Assembly: GCA_964615285.1 (NCBI GenBank)
Contig: CAZTND010000001.1
Location: forward strand, 1 to 64,000
Reading direction: 5' to 3'
DNA: 64,000 nucleotides
DNA from: RGIG4074 sp964615285
Lineage (GTDB): Bacteria; Bacillota; Clostridia; Christensenellales; Borkfalkiaceae
In this document: positions 19,612 through 29,269 of the stretch, piece by piece
Layout: each line of letters opens with the position of its first letter
Numbering within the stretch: position 1 is the stretch's first letter
Made by a program: the position numbers and the translations under genes
The notes under the pieces: model-generated
Told to the model about the DNA's origin: nothing
Databases searched by the model: none
The model's input: the letters and a program-made list of their open reading frames with translations, nothing else

Positions 19612-20535
19612 TTATTTCAGAAAGCCCTGTATGATCTGTTCTTCCGCCTGCTGCTCGGTCAGCCCGAGGGTCATGAGCTTGACGATCTGTTCGCCGGCGA
19701 TCTTGCCGATGGCTGCTTCATGGATGAGCTCGGCGTCTACGCTGTTCGCCGCCAGTGCGGGCAACGCGGTGACCGTACCCCGATCCATGATGATCGCATC
19801 GCACTCGCTGTGCCCCGTGCACTTTGCATTGCCGTTGATGACGGCGTTGAATTCCTGGTGGGAATCTTCCGCCGCGACCGAACGGGAAACGAGGTCGGCC
19901 GCCGACCCTTCCCCGTCGAGGTCGACCAGAAAATCGGTCGTCGCCGTCTGCCTGCCGTGGGTGTAAATTTTTTCCCGCACGACCAGAGAGGCGCCCTTGC
20001 CCAATTTGGCGCGGGTGACGCGGCGGGTGGAATCCACGCCCTTGATCTGCGTGGTCTCCATTTCCATACTGCCCCCCTCCTCGATATAGACCTCGCTCGT
20101 GGGGTTCATGACGCGCTCGCCCGCGCCGTCCCCTTCGCCGTAATGTTTCTCGACGTACTTCACTTTTGCGTTTTTCCCGACATAAAAGGCGTGCACGCCG
20201 CTGTGTTCGCTGTCCTGTTTGCCGCAGTTGCGGATGCCGCAACCCGCAATGATGAGCACGTCCGCGCCTTCGCCGATGTGGAAGTCGTTGTACACGACCT
20301 CTTTGAGCCCGCTTTGGCTCAGAATGACGGGAATGTGCACGCTTTCATTCTTCGTGCCGGGCTTGATAAAGATGTCGATGCCCGATTTTCCTTTCTCCGT
20401 CTTGGATACGATCTCTATGTTTGCCGAAGACGAGCGCGCGACGGACTGCCCGTTTTCGCGGATGTTGTAGGCGCCCTCCGGCACGCCGTGCAGATCGGCG
20501 ACTTTTTCCAAAAGATTTCTTTCGATTGCGTCCAT
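19612..20535 (-). CDS. sufB: SufB/SufD-family Fe-S cluster scaffold protein (SmsB-like)
   Basis: Scaffold protein on which Fe-S clusters are assembled together with the SufC ATPase. The 307 aa are much shorter than classical SufB (about 470) and match the compact SufB-like partners of two-gene systems. The beta-helix core is visible (AGCGIRNCGKQDSEHSG, VMNPTSEVYIEEGGSMEMETTQIKGVDST) and the C-terminal part carries GHSECDAIIMDRG and ELIHEAAIGKIAGEQIVKLMTLGLTEQQAEEQIIQGFL, the SufB/D signature. It lies 22 bases downstream of sufC with AAAGGAGG before the ATG. No sufD, sufS or sufU is adjacent. Confidence 0.93.
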   Translation of the reverse strand: MDAIERNLLEKVADLHGVPEGAYNIRENGQSVARSSSANIEIVSKTEKGKSGIDIFIKPGTKNESVHIPVILSQSGLKEVVYNDFHIGEGADVLIIAGCGIRNCGKQDSEHSGVHAFYVGKNAKVKYVEKHYGEGDGAGERVMNPTSEVYIEEGGSMEMETTQIKGVDSTRRVTRAKLGKGASLVVREKIYTHGRQTATTDFLVDLDGEGSAADLVSRSVAAEDSHQEFNAVINGNAKCTGHSECDAIIMDRGTVTALPALAANSVDAELIHEAAIGKIAGEQIVKLMTLGLTEQQAEEQIIQGFLK

Positions 20536-20557
20536 TTTTCGTACTGCCTCCTTTGTT

Positions 20558-21313
20558 TTACGGGGTCTTCCTGCCCTCGCCCGTCAGAACGGCGCAGGGC
20601 GACGGACGCGCGCCCGAGAGGAGTTCCGGCAAAATTTCTTTGCCGCCCACGCGGCTCACCCTGCCGTCCGCCAGCACCACGATCTTGTCGGCTATGTTCA
20701 GAATGCGCTCCTGGTGGGAGATGATGAGGATGCTGCCGTTGATCTTGCGGTGAAGCTGTTCAAACACCGCGATGAGGCTGTTGAAACTCCATAGATCGAT
20801 GCCCGCCTCCGGCTCATCGAATACGGAGAGTTCGGTGCCGCGCGCCAGAATGGTGGCGATCTCCACCCGCTTCAGCTCGCCGCCCGAAAGGCTGGCGTTG
20901 ACTTCGCGTTCGACGTATTCGCGGGCGCACAGCCCCACCTCGGAGAGGTAGTGACACGCCTCGGAAACGGTGAGCTTTTTGCCCGTGGCGATGCTGAGAA
21001 GATCGCGGACCGTGATCCCCTTGAAGCGGACGGGCTGCTGAAAGGCGAAACTGATGCCCTTTTTGGCCCGTTCGGTGACGGAGAGGTCGGTGATGTCCTC
21101 GCCGTCAAAGAAAATTTTGCCCGACGTGGGGCGGTAAATGCCCGCAATGACCTTGGCAAGGGTGCTCTTGCCGCCCCCGTTGGGCCCGGTCAGTGCGACG
21201 AAACGGTCGCTGACGGTCAGGCTGACATCGTGCAATATTTCCTTGCCGACGCCCTTTTCCTGCGCGTCCTCCGCCGTAAAACAGACGTGCTGTAATTCCA
21301 ATGTTGCTGCCAT
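20558..21313 (-). CDS. sufC: Fe-S cluster assembly ATPase SufC
   Basis: Soluble ABC-type ATPase that drives cluster assembly on the SufB-like scaffold. Motifs are Walker A GPNGGGKST, the Q-loop AFQQPVRFKGIT typical of SufC, signature LSGGELKRVEIA, Walker B LSVFDEPEAGIDLWS and switch His ISHQER. GAGGAC-type ribosome sequence precedes the ATG at 21313. It is the first gene of a two-gene operon from the promoter at 21453-21482. A two-component SufBC unit is found mainly in strict anaerobes, consistent with PFOR in this genome. Confidence 0.95.
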   Translation of the reverse strand: MAATLELQHVCFTAEDAQEKGVGKEILHDVSLTVSDRFVALTGPNGGGKSTLAKVIAGIYRPTSGKIFFDGEDITDLSVTERAKKGISFAFQQPVRFKGITVRDLLSIATGKKLTVSEACHYLSEVGLCAREYVEREVNASLSGGELKRVEIATILARGTELSVFDEPEAGIDLWSFNSLIAVFEQLHRKINGSILIISHQERILNIADKIVVLADGRVSRVGGKEILPELLSGARPSPCAVLTGEGRKTP

Positions 21314-21344
21314 AGCTTGAAACTGTCCTCCTTTGCAAGCCGAA

Positions 21345-21423
21345 GCGCCCGAAATTTTTTCGGGCGCGCCGCCGCTATGCCGCCCGCACGGACGGTCAAC
21401 GCGGCGGGCATTTTTGCCCGCCG
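21345..21423 (-). promoter_or_regulatory. Two strong hairpins in the suf operon leader
   Basis: GCGCCCGAAA pairs with TTTCGGGCGC (21345-21354 with 21358-21367), and CGGCGGGCA pairs with TGCCCGCCG (21402-21410 with 21415-21423). Both lie in the predicted leader of about 130 bases. Neither is followed by a T-tract on the minus strand, so they are not simple terminators. Function unknown. Confidence 0.5.
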
Positions 21424-21452
21424 GACACTATATAACGGCTTCCGCGTCGTTT

Positions 21453-21482
21453 ATTATACCATATCTGTCTGCATTTTGTCAA
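21453..21482 (-). promoter_or_regulatory. Predicted sigma-A promoter of the sufCB operon
   Basis: Minus-strand TTGACA, an 18-base spacer and TATAAT. It lies between the sufC start and the end of the upstream protease gene. Confidence 0.8.
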
Positions 21483-21528
21483 ACAATAATTTCCCGCCCG
21501 CCCCTTCCGGCGCAAAAAAAACGCAGCG

Positions 21529-22617
21529 TCAACCGCCGCGCAATTCCTGCAATAACTTTTCTTCGTACCGGCGCATCCCCTCCAGGGGTTCACGGGAGAC
21601 GGCCGACTGCGCCTGCACCGCAAGGACGGCGGCGCGCTCCTCTTCCCCCGCCAGCAGAGCATAAGCGAGACGGGCGCGCAGCGCCGCTGCGGCATTCTCG
21701 GGCTCCTGCCCCCATTCCATGCGGGCATGGTACCGCTCTGCCTGCTGCCTGTCCCGCAACAGAAACGCATATGTATACGTCAGTTCGCAATACACCGCGG
21801 CAAGGACATCCGGCAGGATATATTCAAGGCAGCTCTCCAGGCGGGTGATGGCCCGGACCGCCTGTTCCCGTTCGCCGCGGTCGAGATGGCGCGCAAAGCG
21901 AAAATACTGCAGCCGCGCGAAATTGGGGTCGTCTTCGGGTAGCTGCGGCAGGTCGGAAAAGATCCGTTCGTCCGTTTCCCCCGGAGAACGCCCTTCATAG
22001 ATCTGCCCCTGCGCCGTCAAAAGAGCCACGGACACCCGCGCGGAAAGGTCTTTGCGCAGCATGCCCCAAAGGAGCGCGCCGTCGAACTCCCCTTCCCCGC
22101 CCGAGACAGGCAGCAAGTTGAGGCAAAAAAGATAGGCGCAATAGACAGCGGAGACGCCGAGCGTCGCCCAAAGGAGGACATGCCGGAACGCGAAGCACAG
22201 GGACAGACTGACGGCAATCCAGACCGCCTGCGCGAGGACGCCCCCCGCAATGAACAGGGTGAACCTGCCGCCCATGCCCGCGATCTTCGTGGGATACATG
22301 CGGCAGCAGCCCACCGTTTCGGACTGCAGGGGATTGACGAAAGTCACGGAAAGTTTTGCCCCCGTGCGCACGATCCGCACAAAACAAAAGCGCACTTCCA
22401 AAAGACGGAACCCCGCCAGCTTGCCGCACAGAAGATGCCCCCCTTCGTGCAGGGCGGGGATCAGGATGAGGGACACGGCGTAAGAGACGATCAGCACGAT
22501 CGCCGCCGCCATGCCGCCGCCCGCACTGAAGAAACAGACGCACATGACCGCCGCCAACGCCGCAAAAAGCAGGACGCCGAGGAGAAAACGCACCGTCTTT
22601 TCCGTCTCACGCCTCAT
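21529..22617 (-). CDS. M50 (site-2 protease)-like membrane metalloprotease with helical C-terminal domain
   Basis: Probable intramembrane zinc protease. Residues about 1-190 hold several hydrophobic helices with HEGGH (His57, Glu58, His61), which satisfies the HExxH zinc motif, and a second motif NLLP...FDG in a later helix, corresponding to the NxxP..DG motif of M50 enzymes that supplies the third zinc ligand. The last 165 residues are soluble, helical and TPR-like (repeated Leu/Ala-rich amphipathic stretches). The start overlaps the ppx stop as ATGA, so it is translationally coupled to a sporulation/cell-division gene cluster. A SpoIVFB-like role is possible but not shown. Substrate unknown. 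Confidence 0.75.
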   Translation of the reverse strand: MRRETEKTVRFLLGVLLFAALAAVMCVCFFSAGGGMAAAIVLIVSYAVSLILIPALHEGGHLLCGKLAGFRLLEVRFCFVRIVRTGAKLSVTFVNPLQSETVGCCRMYPTKIAGMGGRFTLFIAGGVLAQAVWIAVSLSLCFAFRHVLLWATLGVSAVYCAYLFCLNLLPVSGGEGEFDGALLWGMLRKDLSARVSVALLTAQGQIYEGRSPGETDERIFSDLPQLPEDDPNFARLQYFRFARHLDRGEREQAVRAITRLESCLEYILPDVLAAVYCELTYTYAFLLRDRQQAERYHARMEWGQEPENAAAALRARLAYALLAGEEERAAVLAVQAQSAVSREPLEGMRRYEEKLLQELRGG

Positions 22618-23471
22618 TGTCCCAGCCTCCGCAACAGATAGCCTTCGAGGTTGTCCCGTTCGCTGACGGTGATCTTATCCAGTGAGAGCAGGCGCATGGC
22701 CTCCCGCACGATGACCGCGCCGTCGCCCACGATCTCGGCGCGGCGCAGCGGCAGGCAGCTCTCCCCCGCGATCTCTTCGGGCGTGCGGGCAAAGATGCCG
22801 TCGAGCAACTCATCCAGCTTCCCCGCGGTGAGCACGAACCCGTGTACCTTTGCGGGATCGTACCGTTTCAGCCCGAGCGCCAGCGCGGCGAGGGAGGTCG
22901 CCGTGCCGCCGATGGCAAACACGGGCGCGCCGCATTCCCCCGCCAGGGGCGCAAGTTTTTCCCGCGCGACCGAAAGCAGCTTGTCCCGCTCCCTGCCGCA
23001 GAGGTCGAAGAGACGCACCGCGCCCACGTCCACGCTCTGCGCGCGCACGATCTTTCCGCCGCTGCGCAGCGTGAATTCGGTCGAACCGCCGCCCACGTCG
23101 ACAATGCCGCCGTCCCCGGTGCCGACCGCGCCCAAAAGCCCGATCTCCGCCTCTTCTTCGCCCGAAATGACGTCTACGTCCACGCCCGCCGTTTCCTTGA
23201 CGAGGCGCACGAAACCGGCGCCGTTTTCCGCCGAGCGCACCGCCGCCGTGGCGAACGCGAACACGGCCGCCGCCCCCTCGCGGAATGCCTGCCGCGCGAA
23301 ATCGCGCACGGCAAACGCGGTGCGGTACATTGCCGCCGCACTCAGGAGCCCCGTCAGCGCAACGCCCTCGCCGAGGCGGGTGGTGTTGAGCTCTTTATAT
23401 AAAGTTTTTCCGTCCGACGCCAAGAGCAGCCGGACGGAATTGGATCCGATATCGATGACACCGTATTTCAT
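22614..23471 (-). CDS. ppx: Ppx/GppA family phosphatase
   Basis: Actin-fold phosphatase acting on polyphosphate or (p)ppGpp. The 285-aa protein contains only the two ASKHA lobes, without the HD domain of long exopolyphosphatases. Motifs are DIGSNSVRLLL, the central IVDVGGGSTEF and FAIGGTATSLAAL. It follows divIC by a few bases, an arrangement common in Firmicutes, and its stop overlaps the M50-like gene start. Which substrate is preferred cannot be told from sequence. Confidence 0.9.
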   Translation of the reverse strand: MKYGVIDIGSNSVRLLLASDGKTLYKELNTTRLGEGVALTGLLSAAAMYRTAFAVRDFARQAFREGAAAVFAFATAAVRSAENGAGFVRLVKETAGVDVDVISGEEEAEIGLLGAVGTGDGGIVDVGGGSTEFTLRSGGKIVRAQSVDVGAVRLFDLCGRERDKLLSVAREKLAPLAGECGAPVFAIGGTATSLAALALGLKRYDPAKVHGFVLTAGKLDELLDGIFARTPEEIAGESCLPLRRAEIVGDGAVIVREAMRLLSLDKITVSERDNLEGYLLRRLGQ

Positions 23472-23474
23472 TAT

Positions 23475-23768
23475 TTAAGACAAATCCCCCATTGTAACGT
23501 CATCCGGATAGATATATCCGTACTCGCGCGCCAGTTTTTCCAAAATTTCATCCCTGGTGTAGGCATCCAAATCATCGTCCAAAGCCTCTATCAGCCGTTC
23601 GTATTCGCTGATTTTCTCGTTCGCGGAACCGATGATCCCTTGCTTGATCCCCATGGAAATGAATTGATACAGAATGACGCCGAGAAGAAGTACGACGAGA
23701 ATGGTACCGGCAACAACGACCGCTACGACCATCTTTTTCAGTTTTTCTTCGGGCATGTTTTCAAACAT
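23475..23768 (-). CDS. divIC: Septum formation initiator, DivIC/FtsB-like
   Basis: Small bitopic membrane protein of the divisome. It has a short cytoplasmic N terminus, one membrane helix (about residues 13-38) and an extracytoplasmic coiled coil ending EILEKLAREYGYIYPDDV, similar to the ARE..GYV.PGE end of the FtsB/DivIC family. Sequence conservation is weak, but the order yabP-yabQ-divIC is conserved in spore formers and supports the call. AGAGGT precedes the ATG at 23768; an alternative ATG lies four codons in. Confidence 0.8.
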   Translation of the reverse strand: MFENMPEEKLKKMVVAVVVAGTILVVLLLGVILYQFISMGIKQGIIGSANEKISEYERLIEALDDDLDAYTRDEILEKLAREYGYIYPDDVTMGDLS

Positions 23769-23796
23769 AAATTGACCTCTGTAATATAAAATACCC

Positions 23797-24111
23797 CTAT
23801 TTTTTCTTTATATTATACAACATATCGTAAAAAAAAGCAAGTATTCTGTGGAAACTTTTTGAATATAATATCAAACCCGCCATACAACCCGCAAACATAT
23901 ACCATCGGAAGGCGGGAAAGGCAAATGCCGCGGCGGCAAAAATGTACAGACCGGCAAAGAGCACAAAGAACAGCGCGTCCATCGCCGCGGCGATTTTCCG
24001 GTTCTTCTTTCTTATAAACAGTTTCAGGGGATATAAAACATCGTATATCACGCCGCCCGCGCCGCCGCAGAGCACGCAGGCGCAGAAAATATACAGTTCC
24101 GCTTCCGCCAT
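23797..24111 (-). CDS. yabQ: Spore cortex biosynthesis protein YabQ
   Basis: Membrane protein needed for cortex formation, located in the mother-cell-derived outer forespore membrane. The 104-aa protein has about four hydrophobic segments and the family phrases GGAGGVIYDVLYPLKLF and GLYIFAAAAFAFPAFRWYMFAGCMAGLILY. It lies between yabP and divIC, as in Bacillus and Clostridium. Expected to be in the sigma E regulon. Confidence 0.9.
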   Translation of the reverse strand: MAEAELYIFCACVLCGGAGGVIYDVLYPLKLFIRKKNRKIAAAMDALFFVLFAGLYIFAAAAFAFPAFRWYMFAGCMAGLILYSKSFHRILAFFYDMLYNIKKK

Positions 24112-24133
24112 CGCCGCACCCCGGCCGAACGTA

Positions 24134-24418
24134 TCAGCGGAAGATGCCGGAGAGTTTTCCGGCGCGGCCGCCGTAGCGGAGGGCGGAGATGTTGCCCGTG
24201 GCGGAGAACGCCCCCGACGTTTTGGAAAAGGCGGTGATCTTCAGATCGCTGCCCATGACGACGAGCTTTCCGTCCGAAAGCGTGAGCGAGATCTGCTGCG
24301 GCGAAAAGGCCGTGACGCTCTCCACGCCCGTCATGGTGATTCTTTTGCGCTGTTCGATGGTGAGCGTGTGTATGCGGGACTCGTCCGCGACGCTCGGCGA
24401 CTGTCTGTTTTCCTGCAT
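24134..24418 (-). CDS. yabP: Sporulation protein YabP
   Basis: Small sporulation protein of the YabP/YqfC family, partner of YabQ. The 94 aa include the conserved run ITMTGVESVTAFSPQQISLTLSDGKLVVMGSDLKI and NISALRYGGRAGKLSGIF near the end. The ATG at 24418 has no ribosome site in front of it; instead a sigma E-like -10 box ends only a few bases upstream, so translation may be leaderless or begin further inside. It is the first gene of yabP-yabQ-divIC-ppx-M50. Confidence 0.88.
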   Translation of the reverse strand: MQENRQSPSVADESRIHTLTIEQRKRITMTGVESVTAFSPQQISLTLSDGKLVVMGSDLKITAFSKTSGAFSATGNISALRYGGRAGKLSGIFR

Positions 24419-24424
24419 ACCATA

Positions 24425-24452
24425 CTATATGAAACTGCCGTCCGTTTTATGC
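24425..24452 (-). promoter_or_regulatory. Possible sigma E promoter for yabP-yabQ
   Basis: On the minus strand GCATAAA (24446-24452) and CATATAGT (about 24425-24432) are spaced 13 bases apart, close to the mother-cell sigma E pattern. The -35 element sits in the loop of the hairpin behind typA. Confidence 0.4.
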
Positions 24453-24462
24453 GGGCGGCAGT
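24434..24462 (-). terminator. Hairpin after typA
   Basis: ACTGCCGTCCG pairs with CGGGCGGCAGT around a seven-base loop, 26 bases past the typA stop. Only three Ts follow on the minus strand, so termination may be partial. Confidence 0.5.
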
Positions 24463-24487
24463 CATTTTCGGAGAGACGGGAGCAGCG

Positions 24488-26341
<1,854 letters not shown>

Positions 26342-26385
26342 ATATTCTCCTTCGTCTAACGGATCAAAATCTTATCAACCATATT

Positions 26386-26414
26386 ATTTTAATACTTTTT
26401 TGCATTTAAGGCAA
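26386..26414 (-). promoter_or_regulatory. Possible sigma-A promoter of typA
   Basis: Minus-strand TTGCCT, a 17-base spacer and TAAAAT, about 45 bases upstream of the start in an AT-rich segment. Confidence 0.45.
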
Positions 26415-26506
26415 GAATTTCCGCACGATTTTTCGCACATTCCCGCATTCGCGCGCAATAAATATGCATGCGCCCGGCGGATAAGGGGCTCTTCGGACAA
26501 GCGAAC

Positions 26507-26529
26507 GGGCCCGGCGCAACGCCGGGCCC
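26507..26529 (-). terminator. Strong hairpin after sigG
   Basis: GGGCCCGGCG pairs perfectly with CGCCGGGCCC around a CAA loop, 26 bases after the sigG stop. No T-tract follows on the minus strand; on the plus strand ATTTTTATTT comes only 9 bases later. Confidence 0.5.
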
Positions 26530-26554
26530 ACTGCCGAATCATTTTTATTTTTCC

Positions 26555-27331
26555 TCATTCCGCCGCGATGTTGGTGCGGATATTGTTGATGGCGGACTTT
26601 TCCAGGCGTGACACCTGCGCCTGCGATATGCCGACCTCTTCGGAGATCTCCGTCTGCGTCTTGCCCTCGTAATAGCGCAAAAACAGTATCTTTTTTTCCC
26701 GTTCCTGCAGACGGTTCATCGCCTCGCCGAGGGCGACGTGCTCCGTCCAGATCTCGTCGTTGTTCTTTTCGTCGTAGATCTGATCCATCAGGAGCAGCGC
26801 GTCGCCCGACTTGTTGTAGACGGGATCGTAGAGGGAAACGGGATCGGAAATGGCGTCGAGGGCATAGACCACCTCGCGCTCCGCCACGTTCATTTCGCGG
26901 GCGATGTTCTCGATGGTCGCCTCCTTGTCCTGTTCCTCCAGCTTTTCGCGCACTTTGAGCACCTTATACGCCGTATCGCGGATGCTGCGGCTGACGCGCA
27001 GGGAATTGCCGTCCCGCAGGTACCGCTTGATCTCCCCGATGATCATGGGGACGGCATAGGTGGAAAATTTTACCCCCACGCTCAGGTCGAAATTGTCGAT
27101 GGCCTTGATGAGCCCGATACAGCCCGCCTGAAAGACGTCGTCGGCATTGGCATTTTTGGACCAGAAGCGCTTGACGAGGGACAGGACGAGGCGCATGTTG
27201 CCCACAATGAACTTTTCGCGCGCAGACTTATCCCCCGCTTTGAGCTGCCGCATGAGCTCGTCGCTCTCCTTTGCCGTCAAACGTGGCAGCCCCGACGTCT
27301 GCACGCCGCAGATCTCTACTTTTTGCATCAT
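26555..27331 (-). CDS. sigG: RNA polymerase sporulation sigma factor SigG
   Basis: Late forespore-specific sigma factor. The N terminus MMQKVEICGVQTSGLPRL is the SigG hallmark, followed by sigma-70 regions 2 (AREKFIVGNMRLVLSLVKRF), 3 and 4 (ILFLRYYEGKTQTEISEEVGISQAQVSRLEKSA). I start at the ATG at 27331 with GGGAGGTG 8 bases upstream, giving 258 aa; the frame is open further upstream. It lies 80 bases downstream of sigE, the conserved spoIIGA-sigE-sigG order. Confidence 0.97.
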   Translation of the reverse strand: MMQKVEICGVQTSGLPRLTAKESDELMRQLKAGDKSAREKFIVGNMRLVLSLVKRFWSKNANADDVFQAGCIGLIKAIDNFDLSVGVKFSTYAVPMIIGEIKRYLRDGNSLRVSRSIRDTAYKVLKVREKLEEQDKEATIENIAREMNVAEREVVYALDAISDPVSLYDPVYNKSGDALLLMDQIYDEKNNDEIWTEHVALGEAMNRLQEREKKILFLRYYEGKTQTEISEEVGISQAQVSRLEKSAINNIRTNIAAE

Positions 27332-27410
27332 ACTCTTTTCACCTCCCGTATGTATATCCCCTTCGGAAGGCATTGTCAGTATGTGCGGTTTTGCGAAAAA
27401 TTACCCCTTT

Positions 27411-28199
27411 TTATTCCATTTTGCAGATTTCGGCCTTCAACCGGTCGATGATCTTCTTTTCCAGGCGGGATATGTAACTTTGCGAGATGCCGAGCATATC
27501 CGCCACCTCCTTCTGCGTGCGCTCCTCCCGGCCGTCCAGCCCGAAGCGGAGATTGACGATCTGCTTTTCCCGTTCGGGCAATTTCCCCACGGCTTCCTGC
27601 AAAAGCTCGCGCTCCACGCTGTTCTCCACCTTGCCGTACACCGCGTCGGTGTCCGTGCCCAGAACGTCCGAGAGGAGCAGTTCGTTGCCGTCGAAATCGG
27701 TGTTGAGCGGCTCGTCGAAGGAGACCTCCGCTTTGAGCCGCACGCTGCGGCGCAGGTACATCAGTATCTCGTTTTCGATGCAGCGGGAAGCATACGTCGC
27801 CAATTTGATGTTCTTTTCCAGGCGGTAGGAATTGATGGCCTTGATGAGCCCGAGCGTGCCGATGGACACGAGGTCCTCCGCGTCGACGCCCGTATTGTCG
27901 AATTTGCGCGCGATGTACACCACGAGGCGCAGATTGTGCTCGATGAGGCTGGCGCGCACGTTTTCCAGATCCTGGCTTTTGTCCAGCTTTTCCAGGAGGA
28001 CGGACTCCTCCTCGGCGTTGAAGGGCAGGGGCAGCGCTTCGGTGCCGCAGATATAATGAATGGAATTGCCGTCGGCGTCCTCGTCCGGCGCCCCGGGCTT
28101 CTCCGCCGAAAACGGCGCTTCATCCTCTTCCGCCGCCCCGTCGCCGGCGGCAATCTTTCTCCACAGCCTTTGTATTTTTTGCAGAAGTTCTTTGAACAC
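27411..28199 (-). CDS. sigE: RNA polymerase sporulation sigma factor SigE (pro-sigma E)
   Basis: Mother-cell-specific sigma factor made as an inactive precursor. Region 2 is HNLRLVVYIARKFDNTGVDAEDLVSIG and region 4 is KEVADMLGISQSYISRLEKKI. The GTG start at 28199 has AAGGAGG 9 bases upstream. Before the conserved mature start (HYICGTEALPLPF, residue 48 on) lie about 47 residues: an amphipathic helix (MFKELLQKIQRLWRKI) and an acidic Pro/Glu/Asp-rich linker. The pro-sequence of Bacillus subtilis SigE is 27 residues, so this one is about 20 longer. The first 80 bases overlap the end of spoIIGA, which encodes its processing protease. Confidence 0.96.
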   Translation of the reverse strand: MFKELLQKIQRLWRKIAAGDGAAEEDEAPFSAEKPGAPDEDADGNSIHYICGTEALPLPFNAEEESVLLEKLDKSQDLENVRASLIEHNLRLVVYIARKFDNTGVDAEDLVSIGTLGLIKAINSYRLEKNIKLATYASRCIENEILMYLRRSVRLKAEVSFDEPLNTDFDGNELLLSDVLGTDTDAVYGKVENSVERELLQEAVGKLPEREKQIVNLRFGLDGREERTQKEVADMLGISQSYISRLEKKIIDRLKAEICKME

Positions 28200-29016
28200 G
28201 GCGTCTGTCCTCCTTAAACAATTGCGGATGTAGTACGATCTCATATCCCCTGCCGAGCCGCGCCGGAGCAAGGGCGAAATATACGTTTTCTATTATATTC
28301 CCGCCCGCCGCGGAATATATCTTTATCTGTGCGGGAAATATTTTCAGTTCCGCGTCCCCCGCAGCGGTATGTACCCACAGACTTTCCATCCCTGCGGTGT
28401 CCGGCGCGCCGCCGAAAAGGCGGAGCGCAAACACGGGATCCATCAGGCAGACGGGGCTTTCCCCGCACAGGAGATGATTGCCCGTATCGAAAAATCCGGC
28501 GCCCGCGGCCTCCCTGCCGTCCGACAGGACGACAGCGCAGCGGTATATCAGCTTTGTGCGGCGGTAGCGGCGGCGCAGCGCGTTGAAAAGGCGGAGCACG
28601 ACGAGCAGAAAGACCAAGCCCGCGGCGAGCACGGCACCCACGGGCGTTTCGGAAACAAAATATCCGCCCGCAGAATCGTAATCGAGATCAAAGAAGGCAT
28701 ACATGCCCAAAAGCAAGCCCCCGAGCGCAAAGGTATACAGATAGAAGAGCAAGACGGCGAGGACATATTCTTTGACCGTTCCCGCCCGCACGGCGACGAG
28801 GCACAAGAGCGCCCCGAACAGATAGCGCACGGCGAATGCCCAGCCCGCCGAAAGGTCGAAAAAGGGAAAGACGACGGCAAACACCGCGCCGCACACCGCG
28901 GCAAGGCAGAGCCGCAGCCTGCCCACGGGCAGACGGACGGTCTTTTGCGCGAGATACAGGAGCGCCCCGTCCAGCATGAAATTTTCCGCCAGCGCGTATT
29001 CGATGTAGACTTCCAA
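28120..29016 (-). CDS. spoIIGA: Sigma E processing aspartic protease SpoIIGA
   Basis: Membrane-bound protease that cleaves pro-sigma E after signalling from the forespore. The 298-aa protein has five or so N-terminal membrane helices (residues about 8-145) and a C-terminal aspartic protease domain with the active site GAGFFDTGN (Asp177). The core ends at LHPQLF; another 31 strongly basic residues follow and largely overlap sigE. The start is a TTG at 29016 with GGGGGAAT upstream. Gene order with sigE and sigG is the standard one. Confidence 0.95.
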   Translation of the reverse strand: MEVYIEYALAENFMLDGALLYLAQKTVRLPVGRLRLCLAAVCGAVFAVVFPFFDLSAGWAFAVRYLFGALLCLVAVRAGTVKEYVLAVLLFYLYTFALGGLLLGMYAFFDLDYDSAGGYFVSETPVGAVLAAGLVFLLVVLRLFNALRRRYRRTKLIYRCAVVLSDGREAAGAGFFDTGNHLLCGESPVCLMDPVFALRLFGGAPDTAGMESLWVHTAAGDAELKIFPAQIKIYSAAGGNIIENVYFALAPARLGRGYEIVLHPQLFKEDRRRVQRTSAKNTKAVEKDCRRRRGGGRG

Positions 29017-29065
29017 CCCATTCCCCCTCTGTTCAAGGCAAAAGTATACCGCCCGCGCGCAAAAG

Positions 29066-29100
29066 AAAATTGACCCGTTTTGTCAGCACGGGTCAATTTT
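29066..29100. terminator. Bidirectional terminator-like hairpin upstream of spoIIGA
   Basis: AAAATTGACCCG (29066-29077) pairs with CGGGTCAATTTT (29089-29100). T runs on both strands would allow termination of transcripts entering from the GH3 region before spoIIGA. Confidence 0.65.
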
Positions 29101-29269
29101 TGCAGGAAAAGCCGAAAGCCTTCCATATAACTTTGATCGACCGTTCATTCACAGCCGCCGAAAAGCCCTTTCCTCCGTCATGGAGAGCGGACATTCCGCG
29201 GATGTATGTAAAGATATGCACTCTCTCCGCATCCGGTGGTTTTTTTGACCGGTTGCCCGGTGCGCCGCA

